Shown: positions 1-5,627 of the stretch, piece after piece
Layout of the letters: each line of letters begins with the position of its first letter
How positions within the stretch are numbered: the stretch's first letter is position 1
Source: Clostridia bacterium
GTDB lineage: Bacteria; Bacillota; Clostridia; HGM11514
Reading direction: 5' to 3'
DNA: 6,371 nucleotides
Assembly (NCBI GenBank): GCA_900757255.1
Contig: CAAENE010000051.1
Coordinates: 1 to 6,371 of the forward strand
Notes under the pieces: model-generated
Database searches by the model: none
What the model saw: the letters and a program-made list of their open reading frames with translations, nothing else
Told to the model about the DNA's origin: nothing
Program-made: the position numbers and the translations under genes

Positions 1-219
1 AGATGCAAACCAATCATTTGAAGAGACATCGCCATATTGGCCGCTGTAGATAACAGAATTCAACTCCAGTGCACGTTTGATCATTGCTGCAAACTGGGCG
101 CGGCTCACTGTCTCATTCGGTCCGAATTCCGTATCTGTCATACCGTTAAGTATATTATCTTCATACAATTTTTTGATTTGGCTTTGAGCATAATGTCCGC
201 TAATATCTGTAAATTTACA
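1..219 (-). other. S-layer homology (SLH) repeats, the second cut by the window edge
   Basis: The first repeat covers residues about 1203-1252. It begins FTDISGHYAQSQIKKLYE and continues NILNGMTDTEFGPNETVSR and AQFAAMIKRALEL, which has the classic F-x-D-hydrophobic start and the G-x-x-x-x-x-F-x-P-N-x-x-(V/I)-x-R-A signature. A second repeat begins at YGDVSSNDWFA and leaves the window. SLH repeats normally come as three and bind pyruvylated secondary wall polymer, so a third is expected just outside. Confidence 0.95.
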
Positions 220-3200
220 GGTTCTCTTATCATCGCCGGTACCCGGGATAACAACTCCTGGGCCGCTCGGCACTCCCGGATAATAGGTCGGCTGCGGATA
301 ATAAGTCGGAGTAGGTGTCGGCGTATTGGTTCCCGCACTCGGTGAAGTGCTCGGTACTGCGCTTGGCGATACACTCGGTGAAGCGCTTGGTGCTGTACTG
401 GGTTCTACACTCGGCGAAACGCTCGGCTGCGGTTCATATCCGCTGTCCAGGATTTCTCCCAGCATTAGAAGCTTTCCGAAGAAGAATCGTTCGGGCTGGA
501 ATAATTCCGGTCTTGAGGTAATCAATGTCTTATCGGAAATCATATTTTCCTTCAAACTGCTGCCTGAACGCGGCGTATCCACCAGCTGTATCGTTACAAG
601 ATAATCGTCCTCCGGTACCGAATCAGTATAATTAAATTCATGCCGGTAATAGTTGTTATAGCTTGTAAAGCGGTCTAATACCTGCTCTTTTACAACAGAG
701 TTGTCAGACAGCTTTTGATAAGTTACTTTGATTCGTCCGGAATCAGGGCCGCCGAAATCAAATACCCCTACCTTCCGTCCATGGAATTTAAAGCTAAGCG
801 TATCAGCCGTGTTTTCTGTCCAGACCAACTGGTCAAAATACTGCTCAAGCTGATAATTGTTTTTGGTTACATCGTCTCCCGGCAAATCACTGTTGGAAGT
901 TGCCGTTTTCCAGCCGTTTCCGGAATAGCTGAGCCTGCTGTCCAGGGAATCATACATATTTGCGTCAGACCAGTTATCCTCATATTTAGGAGCTGCTAAC
1001 GTATGCGGAGCCGAAGCATAAGTCTTTTCAGCCATTTTTGTAAACGACCTTGCAATAGAATCTGCATAAAGCTGGTCGCCGCATTCAATCGGATGCGTAC
1101 CGTCATTGGAGAAGGTAAATTTAGCAGGATCAGAAGTTGCCCCTTTAAAAACTAACGTCCCCTCGTCCATCAAACGTACAACATCTGCATAAAACTTAAT
1201 AGAAGGAATCCCGTAGTGCTCTGCTACCCCTTCATAGTTCATCGCATTGCCCGGTTCATTACCCTGCTGCAGGGCAGTTGCCATCGCCTGATTGACTGTA
1301 TAGACAAAGATAATATCAGTATTTGGATTACTCTCCCAGATAGAACGGACAATACCTTCCATGGATTGAGCGTTTCCGCCGTTGACATTGAATTCAACAA
1401 ATACCAAGTCAGGATTATATTGCAGGACATGAGTAGGAACACGGGCCACACCCAGTTCGGATCCAGTGCCGGATACACCGGCATTGATACCGGTAAAGCT
1501 AATGTTGGGATATTCTTTTTTCAGCCAGTTCAGAGAACGGACACGGTAGCCAGCCTGGTTTGTGATAGAACCGCCCAGATAAGCAACCGTAATATCCTTT
1601 TGGCCGTTTTTCAGCTTATTCATAAAGTTCGGCAGGCCGTCCCGCTCATTAAACTCATTGATGGTTTTACCGTTTACGGTATAGGTTCCGGCTGCATTTG
1701 AATCCGAACGTTCCATCGGACCGATGACCTTTGAAACCGGATATCCGGTACCCTTATCGTTTTTCGGTGTTACTTCATATTTAATATATCGTGCGCCATA
1801 GACGTCAGACGCTGTAACAGTATAGGTATTCCCTGTACCCACCTGAGTCCAGTTATTGGTCACAGTGTTGAGCGCAAACCATTTCTGAGTTGTACCATTT
1901 TGCGGATCATTTTCGGCATCCTGGTAATCATATCCGCCCGTCAGAGTAGACCCTGCCGTCATATCACCGGTAATTTCACTGATTGTAGCTGTCGGTTTTG
2001 TGTCAGCCTCCTGCGGTTCAACTAATTTCACCAGTTTTACATCAGCGACACGTGCAACCGACCCTCCCTGTGCCGTTAAAGTAATACTCTGGTCACCGGA
2101 AGAGGCAAAATCAAATGCTCCCAGCAGAGACCACTCACCTGCTGCAGCCTGTTGAGGCAATTCAAATCCAGAACAGTCAATCGCTTCAGAATCCTTGCCA
2201 TTATGCCGGATATTTGCATTCATCCTATTCAAAAATCCCGCCTTATCTCTTGGCGTCAGATTATAAAAGTAAACATTGTATGTTGCATCTTCAAGCCCTG
2301 ACAAAGTATAGGTAGCCGAATGATCCTTTTTATTCGTATAAATACTCGGACTATCATTATCGGTACACAGCCAGCTTGACCAGAGCCAATCCTCAGCCTG
2401 GGTTCCCTGACCATATTCCTTCACTGGATGACTGGTAGAGAAATTATCGGAAAGGGTGTAATAAATTACAGTATCGTCCGGATCGGTGCTTTCAACAAGC
2501 TGAACGTCGGAAACCGCCGGAACAATAGATACCTCATAGCTTTCAGTTTTATTCATTGTATACAGCTCTTTCGCCAGATTATCCCGTTCGGTTTTAACCT
2601 GTTCTTCTGTCTCTTTGTAGTCAAGATAATTCTTATAAATACCCTGTACATATGCGCTGGCAGAAGCATAGTTATTCTCGATCCAGGCTTTTACAGTAGC
2701 ATTGTCTTTACTGCCCCAAGGATAAACATAGCTGCTGCCTCCCTGTTTATAATACATTCTTTCAGCATATTTAATATCCCGCAGGATCATATCCTTTAAG
2801 GCTTTTTCCTGATTCTTGGTGTGGATAGCCTTGGCTTTTGCCTGTCCCGGATTTTGCGCAAGAGTGGCAATATTAACGCCTTCATTCAATTCTGTACCGG
2901 TAAAAGTGCCGACTTTTTCTGTCCCGAAACTGACGATATACTCATCGCTGCCAAGCCCTTTTACCTGAAGGATTTCCTGATTATAATCCTGTGTCAGCGG
3001 AACATAATTCTCAGCTTGGGTGTAGGCGGCAGTTACCCCCATCGGAAGTACATTTGCTTTATAGGTAAAGCTGACGCCGCCGTTTGCCGCGGTGATATTG
3101 CTGACAGAGCAGTTTTCAGCGCCAAATAACAATCCGCTCGCATCTAAGGATACAGAGGCAACTTGTGATTTATAATTTTGCAGAAAATAGTAGGACATAA

Positions 3201-3819
3201 TGCTGTGCCCGATATCGTTGGGATGAATCCCGTCAGATAAAATAATAGGAGCAGAAGGGTCCTCTCTTAAAATATCCATCATCGGATTCAAAAAGTCAAT
3301 AAACTCAGCATCGTTTTCCTGAGCAACCTCTTTGGCCTTATTTACAATATTGGTTAATGTCGGCCAACTGGTCTGAGCGGCGGTGGGAGACGTACCAACA
3401 ATGATAACGTCCTTTCCAAGCGCCTTGATTTTTTTGACAACGCTGTCCAGTGAAGCTTTGTAGGAATCGATCGGCGTGTTTCTGTCATTCATACCGATCA
3501 TAATGACATTCACATCACAGATATCCGGTTTGATATCGTAATCAAATCTCAAATCGACATCATTTACCGTGTCTCCCGCAATACCAAAATTCCGGGTGAC
3601 GATTTCCTGATCCGGAAATCTTGTCGCCAGAAACTCCTGCGTAACTGCCTGGTATGTAGAGCTTCGGTAGGTGGAAGAATGGGTGATACTGTCGCCGATA
3701 AACCCAATAGTCTTGATTCCCGGATCGGGCTTATTTGCCGCAAATGTCAATCCTGCCGGTACCATTGTCAGCAGCATTGCAGCCAGCGTCAGAATTGCCG
3801 TAATCTTAAAATTCCTCAT
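1..3819 (-). CDS. SLH-anchored surface protein with two SGNH/GDSL hydrolase domains (C-terminus cut by window edge)
   Basis: An open frame of 1273 codons runs without a stop from the ATG at 3817-3819 to the left edge. The start is set by an AAGGAG site 10 bases upstream and a signal peptide directly after it. Domains in order (residues): signal peptide 1-28; SGNH hydrolase 35-215; linker and helical stretch 216-430; golvesin/CBD-like beta domain 431-600; Ig-like module 605-703; second SGNH hydrolase 741-935; beta-rich segment about 945-1110; Ser/Pro/Thr linker 1126-1200; SLH repeats from 1201, the second one cut. SGNH enzymes usually remove acetyl or other acyl groups, and those with carbohydrate modules and SLH anchors commonly act on plant cell-wall polysaccharides. 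The protein should sit outside the cell, held by SLH repeats to wall polymer. The substrate cannot be read from sequence; a pectin or xylan acetylesterase is the leading guess. It has its own promoter and diverges from yajC. Confidence 0.93.
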   Translation of the reverse strand, partial: MRNFKITAILTLAAMLLTMVPAGLTFAANKPDPGIKTIGFIGDSITHSSTYRSSTYQAVTQEFLATRFPDQEIVTRNFGIAGDTVNDVDLRFDYDIKPDICDVNVIMIGMNDRNTPIDSYKASLDSVVKKIKALGKDVIIVGTSPTAAQTSWPTLTNIVNKAKEVAQENDAEFIDFLNPMMDILREDPSAPIILSDGIHPNDIGHSIMSYYFLQNYKSQVASVSLDASGLLFGAENCSVSNITAANGGVSFTYKANVLPMGVTAAYTQAENYVPLTQDYNQEILQVKGLGSDEYIVSFGTEKVGTFTGTELNEGVNIATLAQNPGQAKAKAIHTKNQEKALKDMILRDIKYAERMYYKQGGSSYVYPWGSKDNATVKAWIENNYASASAYVQGIYKNYLDYKETEEQVKTERDNLAKELYTMNKTESYEVSIVPAVSDVQLVESTDPDDTVIYYTLSDNFSTSHPVKEYGQGTQAEDWLWSSWLCTDNDSPSIYTNKKDHSATYTLSGLEDATYNVYFYNLTPRDKAGFLNRMNANIRHNGKDSEAIDCSGFELPQQAAAGEWSLLGAFDFASSGDQSITLTAQGGSVARVADVKLVKLVEPQEADTKPTATISEITGDMTAGSTLTGGYDYQDAENDPQNGTTQKWFALNTVTNNWTQVGTGNTYTVTASDVYGARYIKYEVTPKNDKGTGYPVSKVIGPMERSDSNAAGTYTVNGKTINEFNERDGLPNFMNKLKNGQKDITVAYLGGSITNQAGYRVRSLNWLKKEYPNISFTGINAGVSGTGSELGVARVPTHVLQYNPDLVFVEFNVNGGNAQSMEGIVRSIWESNPNTDIIFVYTVNQAMATALQQGNEPGNAMNYEGVAEHYGIPSIKFYADVVRLMDEGTLVFKGATSDPAKFTFSNDGTHPIECGDQLYADSIARSFTKMAEKTYASAPHTLAAPKYEDNWSDANMYDSLDSRLSYSGNGWKTATSNSDLPGDDVTKNNYQLEQYFDQLVWTENTADTLSFKFHGRKVGVFDFGGPDSGRIKVTYQKLSDNSVVKEQVLDRFTSYNNYYRHEFNYTDSVPEDDYLVTIQLVDTPRSGSSLKENMISDKTLITSRPELFQPERFFFGKLLMLGEILDSGYEPQPSVSPSVEPSTAPSASPSVSPSAVPSTSPSAGTNTPTPTPTYYPQPTYYPGVPSGPGVVIPGTGDDKRTCKFTDISGHYAQSQIKKLYEDNILNGMTDTEFGPNETVSRAQFAAMIKRALELNSVIYSGQYGDVSSNDWFAS
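220..444 (-). repeat. Ser/Pro/Thr-rich linker repeat before the SLH anchor (residues about 1126-1200)
   Basis: The encoded segment is a run of short imperfect units (PSVSPS, VEPSTAPS, ASPSVSPS, AVPSTSPS), then TPTPTPT, a doubled TYYP motif (TYYPQPTYYPG) and a Gly/Pro stretch. It is a flexible wall-spanning linker that separates the catalytic part from the anchor. Such Ser/Thr/Pro linkers are frequently O-glycosylated in Gram-positive surface enzymes, but nothing here proves that. At the DNA level the same units give a degenerate tandem repeat, which makes the stretch prone to length variation. Confidence 0.85.
1015..1599 (-). other. Second SGNH hydrolase domain with GGSIT nucleophile motif (residues about 741-935)
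   Basis: Block I is AYLGGSIT with Ser751, where the usual Asp of GDS is Gly. Block II is INAGVSGTGS with Gly781/Gly784. Block III falls in LVFVEFNVNGG, with Asn813 the likely oxyanion residue; relatives often have AVND at this point, so the Asp is replaced by Gly. The catalytic Asp906 and His909 are in NDGTHP. The Ser, Gly, Asn and His set is therefore complete and activity is likely. The GGSIT form marks a branch of SGNH enzymes distinct from the first domain, so the two are not a recent tandem duplication. Confidence 0.84.
1711..2007 (-). other. Ig-like beta module between the hydrolase halves (residues about 605-703)
   Basis: The segment starts TKPTATISEITG, continues AGSTLTGGYDY and KWFALN, and ends ARYIKYEVTPKND. 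This resembles the A9/Ig-like repeats of bacterial surface proteins that pair a G-x-x-L-x-x-x-Y strand with a later Y-I-x-(Y/F)-x-V-T-P strand. It probably works as a spacer or a weak ligand-binding module. The assignment rests on this pattern alone. Confidence 0.5.
2020..2529 (-). other. Golvesin/Xly CBD-like beta-sandwich domain (residues about 431-600)
   Basis: The segment ATYTLSGLEDATYNVYFY, then GEWSLLGAFDF, then DQSITLTAQGG and VARVADVKLVKL follows the pattern of golvesin/Xly-type carbohydrate-binding domains: a strand giving a Y-x-V-Y-x-Y edge, a W-x-x-L-G-x-F turn, and a final V-A-D-hydrophobic strand. Such modules accompany polysaccharide-active enzymes and probably help bind substrate. 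The region before it (residues 216-430) includes a helix-rich, charged stretch at about 335-415 that I do not recognise. Confidence 0.55.
3175..3717 (-). other. First SGNH/GDSL hydrolase domain (residues about 35-215)
   Basis: All four conserved blocks are visible. Block I is IGDSIT with the nucleophile Ser44. Block II is the Gly in NFGIAGDTV (Gly79/Gly82). Block III is GMND with oxyanion-hole Asn111. Block V is DGIHP with Asp196 and His199. The set is complete, so this domain is predicted to be active. The length of about 180 residues is normal for the Lipase_GDSL_2 type. The short catalytic loop and the DGIHPN ending resemble bacterial carbohydrate acetylesterases more than true lipases. 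This is a family-level call only. Confidence 0.88.
3736..3819 (-). other. Sec signal peptide of the SGNH/SLH protein
   Basis: Residues 1-28 have a short basic N-region (MRNFK), a hydrophobic core (ITAILTLAAMLLTMV) and a PAGLTFA-A end that fits signal peptidase I, with cleavage after Ala27 or Ala28. There is no Cys after the core, so it is not a lipoprotein. This supports Sec export and confirms the chosen start. Confidence 0.88.
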
Positions 3820-3830
3820 TTTTCGAACAA

Positions 3831-3836
3831 CTCCTT
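3831..3836 (-). promoter_or_regulatory. Ribosome binding site of the SGNH/SLH gene
   Basis: On the minus strand AAGGAG lies 11 bases before the ATG at 3819, inside GGAGAAGGAG. It is the only strong site near a start codon here and fixes the start. Confidence 0.8.
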
Positions 3837-3865
3837 CTCCATTTTTATTTATTTATACTGTTCAT

Positions 3866-3894
3866 AGTATACCACCTTGACAAATCCTTGACAA
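3866..3894 (-). promoter_or_regulatory. Sigma-A type promoter of the SGNH/SLH gene, with a tandem 9-base repeat
   Basis: On the minus strand TTGTCA (3889-3894) and TATACT (3866-3871) are separated by exactly 17 bases, about 45 bases before the start codon. That is one mismatch from consensus in each box. A direct repeat of plus-strand CCTTGACAA (3875-3883 and 3886-3894, period 11) covers the -35 box and most of the spacer. The period of about one helical turn would place two copies on the same face of the DNA, so it could be an operator, but no cognate regulator is known. Confidence 0.7.
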
Positions 3895-4069
3895 GCAAAA
3901 TGAATTAAAAAGCGAATCGGCTTTACGGTCAGTCTTCTTATTTGATGAAAGATTCTGTTGATTTAGAGAAATAATTGTAAATTATATTATAAGAACCAAT
4001 CATAAAAAATACAAGACAAAAACAAAGTGAAAAAATACAAATTATTTCTATATTAAAGTATAGCAGAAA

Positions 4070-4100
4070 AAAGCCAAACTGTCTTTTATTTTTTGGCTTT
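4070..4100. terminator. Terminator-like hairpin inside the divergent intergenic region
   Basis: AAAGCCAAA (4070-4078) pairs perfectly with TTTGGCTTT (4092-4100) across a 13-base loop. It is followed by ATTTTTTG on the plus strand and by a continuous T run on the minus strand (GGCTTTTTTCTG), so it could stop transcription either way. No gene in the window ends here: the flanking genes diverge from it. The 3820-4260 gap is otherwise AT-rich with the two gene promoters near its ends, and I see no credible coding region in it. Confidence 0.6.
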
Positions 4101-4147
4101 ATTTTTTGTATTATTTGGTTAGGATAGAATATCATTCATTCCATTTC

Positions 4148-4176
4148 AGTATAAAGATTCTGAAAGAATTTGGAAA
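4148..4176 (-). promoter_or_regulatory. Possible second minus-strand promoter upstream of the hairpin
   Basis: Minus-strand TTTCCA (4171-4176) and TATACT (4148-4153) are 17 bases apart. A transcript from here would start near 4140 and meet the hairpin at 4070-4100 within about 40-70 bases. The -35 box is only 4 of 6, and AT-rich sequence gives such matches by chance, so this is tentative. Confidence 0.3.
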
Positions 4177-4181
4177 AACCC

Positions 4182-4210
4182 TTGCAGAATGGATAGAAAC
4201 TTGTTATAAT
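4182..4210 (+). promoter_or_regulatory. Sigma-A promoter of yajC
   Basis: TTGCAG (4182-4187) and a perfect TATAAT (4205-4210) are separated by 17 bases, about 50 bases before the yajC ATG. The gene therefore begins its own transcript here, not as part of a tgt-yajC operon as in some other bacteria. Confidence 0.78.
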
Positions 4211-4260
4211 ACATTTTAATCACTTTTGTGAGACCTGAAAAACGAAAGGAAAGGTGAAAT

Positions 4261-4536
4261 ATGTCTCCGGAAATTTTATCCATACTCATGTGGGTGGCGG
4301 TATTTGCAATTTTTTACTTTGTACTGATTATGCCGCAGCGCAAAAAACAGAAACAGCAGAAAGCAATGATAGACGCAGCCGTTGTGGGCGACGATATCGT
4401 GTCAATCGGCGGAATCAGCGGCCGAATCTGCAGCATTAAAGACGATTATGTGACAATCGAAAGCGGCGCGGACAAAACCAAAATCAAACTGGCAAAATGG
4501 GCAATCCGCGATGTAGAAAAGAAAATCACAGATTAA
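4261..4536 (+). CDS. yajC: YajC, preprotein translocase accessory subunit
   Basis: This 91-residue protein has the YajC layout. A single N-terminal membrane helix (about 5-24, ILSILMWVAVFAIFYFVLIM) is followed directly by the family signature MPQRKKQKQQK. A small cytoplasmic beta domain then contains GDDIVSIGGISGRI, IKDDYVTIE and a closing KIKLAKWAIRDV strand. YajC is an inner-membrane accessory of the Sec translocon, found with SecD/SecF, and helps protein export and insertion. The length fits the family (about 85-110). The ATG at 4261 follows GGAAAGGTG, a usable ribosome site. A good promoter lies upstream and a long palindrome 21 bases after the stop. No secD or secF is present within the window. 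Its neighbour to the right, a YrzE-type protein, is a known companion in Firmicutes. Confidence 0.95.
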   Translation: MSPEILSILMWVAVFAIFYFVLIMPQRKKQKQQKAMIDAAVVGDDIVSIGGISGRICSIKDDYVTIESGADKTKIKLAKWAIRDVEKKITD

Positions 4537-4557
4537 ACAAGGTTGTATGCATAAACA

Positions 4558-4595
4558 TAAGCCTTCTTTAATAGATATCTATTAAAGAAGGCTTA
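4558..4595. terminator. 38-bp perfect palindrome after yajC, probable bidirectional terminator
   Basis: From 4558 to 4595 the sequence equals its own reverse complement, with arms TAAGCCTTCTTTAATAGAT and ATCTATTAAAGAAGGCTTA meeting at 4576/4577. Pairing extends outward past a 2-base bulge (CATAA with TTATG). The trailing TTATTTATG is only moderately T-rich, so it may be a weak terminator or also a protein-binding or processing site. It lies between two genes in the same direction and may lower read-through from yajC into the membrane gene. Confidence 0.65.
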
Positions 4596-4640
4596 TTTAT
4601 GTGCCCGAATATTACGTTTTAGGGCAGGAAGGATGGCGTT

Positions 4641-5060
4641 TTGTTTATGTATAATACAGTAGAAATGAGCGGCGGCAAAAAATTGAATATCAAGGGAATA
4701 TTGATGTCGGTCCTGATAGGATTTATCCTGACTTTTCTTGTGATAGCAGTGTTGTCAGCAGTCATGCTGTTCGCAGATATCAGCGACGGTATCTTGTCGG
4801 CTATCGTTCTGGTGATGACCATCGCAATCGACATTCTGATCGGCGTTTTCTCAGTCAAAAATACCAGAAACCGAGGATGGCTGCACGGCAGTCTGGCAGG
4901 TGTGATTTATATCGTTCTGCTGACCCTGCTGTCCATGCTGGTGTTCGATGGTTTTGCGATAACCCCAAACTTTTATTTCATGCTGCTGATGGGACTATTT
5001 GGAGGTGCCTGCGGCGGCATTATAGGAGTCAATTTCAATGCGTCACACCGCAAAAAATAA
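4641..5060 (+). CDS. TIGR04086 / YrzE-type four-helix membrane protein
   Basis: The 139-residue product has four membrane helices at about 20-43, 51-73, 81-106 and 112-134. The pattern matches TIGR04086 (DUF3792, YrzE-like): a basic start (KKLNIKGIL), a second helix ending in IGVFSVKNTRNRGWLHG, and a glycine-rich last helix (GLFGGACGGIIGVN). Its function is unknown. In many Firmicutes it lies next to yajC, which supports the call. The start is uncertain. TTG at 4641 is 7 bases after AGGAAGGA, while ATG at 4647 is 13 bases after it and would give 137 residues; ATG at 4665 has no ribosome site. I see no clear promoter between the palindrome and the gene, so it may rely on read-through from yajC. 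A strong hairpin follows 65 bases after the stop. Confidence 0.85.
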   Translation: MFMYNTVEMSGGKKLNIKGILMSVLIGFILTFLVIAVLSAVMLFADISDGILSAIVLVMTIAIDILIGVFSVKNTRNRGWLHGSLAGVIYIVLLTLLSMLVFDGFAITPNFYFMLLMGLFGGACGGIIGVNFNASHRKK

Positions 5061-5125
5061 AAACAGTTTCATCAAAAATAACATATCCGCTAAAAAACAA
5101 TTGCTGATATTTTAAAAGGATAAAA

Positions 5126-5162
5126 CAATGCCGCGGAAAACATCGGGTTTTCCGCGGCATTG
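5126..5162. terminator. Strong 15-bp hairpin, likely bidirectional terminator
   Basis: CAATGCCGCGGAAAA (5126-5140) pairs perfectly with 5148-5162 across the loop CATCGGG. On the plus strand it is followed by CTTGCTTTT, and on the minus strand by TTTTATCCTTTT. It should end transcription of the membrane-protein gene, and could also stop minus-strand transcription coming from the accessory cluster. Confidence 0.75.
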
Positions 5163-5175
5163 CTTGCTTTTCCCA

Positions 5176-5295
5176 AAAACAAACTCGCCCCTGTACGCCG
5201 ACGAATTTGTTTTGCGAAAATACCCTTCCTTTTTCAACGTCTGCCAGCGTGCCGATAGGTTTATCGCCACGCTGACCCGCTGGATAACCAGCGGG
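5176..5295. repeat. Cluster of three inverted repeats, candidate palindromic intergenic element
   Basis: Three hairpins follow one another with no credible gene. The first pairs AAAACAAACTCG (5176-5187) with CGAATTTGTTTT (5202-5213), with one C/A mismatch that becomes a G-U pair on the minus strand. The second pairs CAGCGTGCCGATA (5245-5257) with TATCGCCACGCTG (5262-5274), with one mismatch and a 4-base loop. The third is a perfect CCCGCTGG-ATAA-CCAGCGGG (5276-5295). The stretch is more GC-rich than the AT-rich sequence around it. The 5061-5344 gap holds these hairpins and the terminator before them, and nothing else I can support. It could be a repeated palindromic element, a structured RNA, or a remnant; genome copies would decide. 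Confidence 0.55.
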
Positions 5296-5344
5296 CTTTC
5301 GTCAGTGCGCATTTAGAAAGATAGCATTATTCAACAAGATTAAA

Positions 5345-5581
5345 TCATCCGCGCATTTCCAGCAGGATTTTTTTCGCCTCGCTTTTTTTGACCGGTACGA
5401 TGGATTCCTGAGGATACTTGCTTTCAGGTCCGCCCAGGCCATAGAGAAAATATAGTCCTGACTTTGTCTCAAAGAGATGCTCCTCATATCCGTCCGGCAT
5501 TCCATATTCCCCGACATTAATAGAAGCAAGGCGTTTAGACGTTTCGGTATTGTAAGTCTTTCGGTCAATCATTTTTTTCAT
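5345..5581 (-). CDS. Small accessory protein of unknown function (78 aa)
   Basis: The 78-residue product starts MKKMIDRKTYNTETSKRLA, has a central LFETKSGLYFLYGLGGPESKY block, and ends with SIVPVKKSEAKKILLEMRG. This resembles a family of small proteins common in Firmicutes accessory regions, with the pattern (K/R)-x-Y-(N/D)-T-x-T near the start, then L-(Y/F)-x-T-K-x-G-x-(Y/W)-F-L-(Y/H)-G-x-G-G and an acidic or Glu-Ala helix that follows I-x-P-(L/V). No enzyme motif, signal peptide or membrane helix is visible. The start at 5581 is set by AGGAGGT six bases upstream; the Met at codon 4 has a poorer spacing. It has its own candidate promoter, carrying an inverted repeat. The XRE gene upstream on the same strand ends in a strong terminator, so the two are probably separate units. 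Function is unknown; I name no role. Confidence 0.78.
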   Translation of the reverse strand: MKKMIDRKTYNTETSKRLASINVGEYGMPDGYEEHLFETKSGLYFLYGLGGPESKYPQESIVPVKKSEAKKILLEMRG

Positions 5582-5587
5582 AAACGT

Positions 5588-5594
5588 ACCTCCT
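5588..5594 (-). promoter_or_regulatory. Ribosome binding site of the 78-aa gene
   Basis: Minus-strand AGGAGGT lies six bases before the ATG at 5581. It is a near-perfect match to the 16S rRNA tail and the strongest support that this short frame is translated. Confidence 0.85.
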
Positions 5595-5627
5595 ATAACA
5601 TTTTATCCGAAAATAACTCTTTTTAAC

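Noticed and set aside
300..435. Degenerate tandem repeat considered as a CRISPR array or regulatory repeat
   Set aside because: The period is short and irregular and it encodes an in-frame Ser/Pro linker; there are no spacers.
1216..1701. 161-residue plus-strand frame opposite the esterase gene
   Set aside because: It lies antisense to the second SGNH domain, whose motifs are clear in the minus frame; it has no ribosome site and no recognisable motif. The other plus-strand frames at 37-3129 are rejected for the same reason.
3875..3916. Plus-strand TTGACA boxes in the 3875-3894 repeats considered as a rightward promoter
   Set aside because: Neither has a -10-like hexamer 16-18 bases downstream (17 bases gives ATGAAT and GCGAAT-like sequence).
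3938..4135. 65-residue minus-strand frame in the divergent gap
   Set aside because: It is low-complexity, rich in Ile, Phe and Tyr as expected from AT-rich DNA, has no ribosome site, matches no family I know, and is crossed by the hairpin at 4070-4100.
5112..5316. Overlapping frames on both strands (62 and 66 residues) across the hairpin cluster
   Set aside because: They are translations of inverted repeats, lack ribosome sites, and one begins inside the terminator stem.
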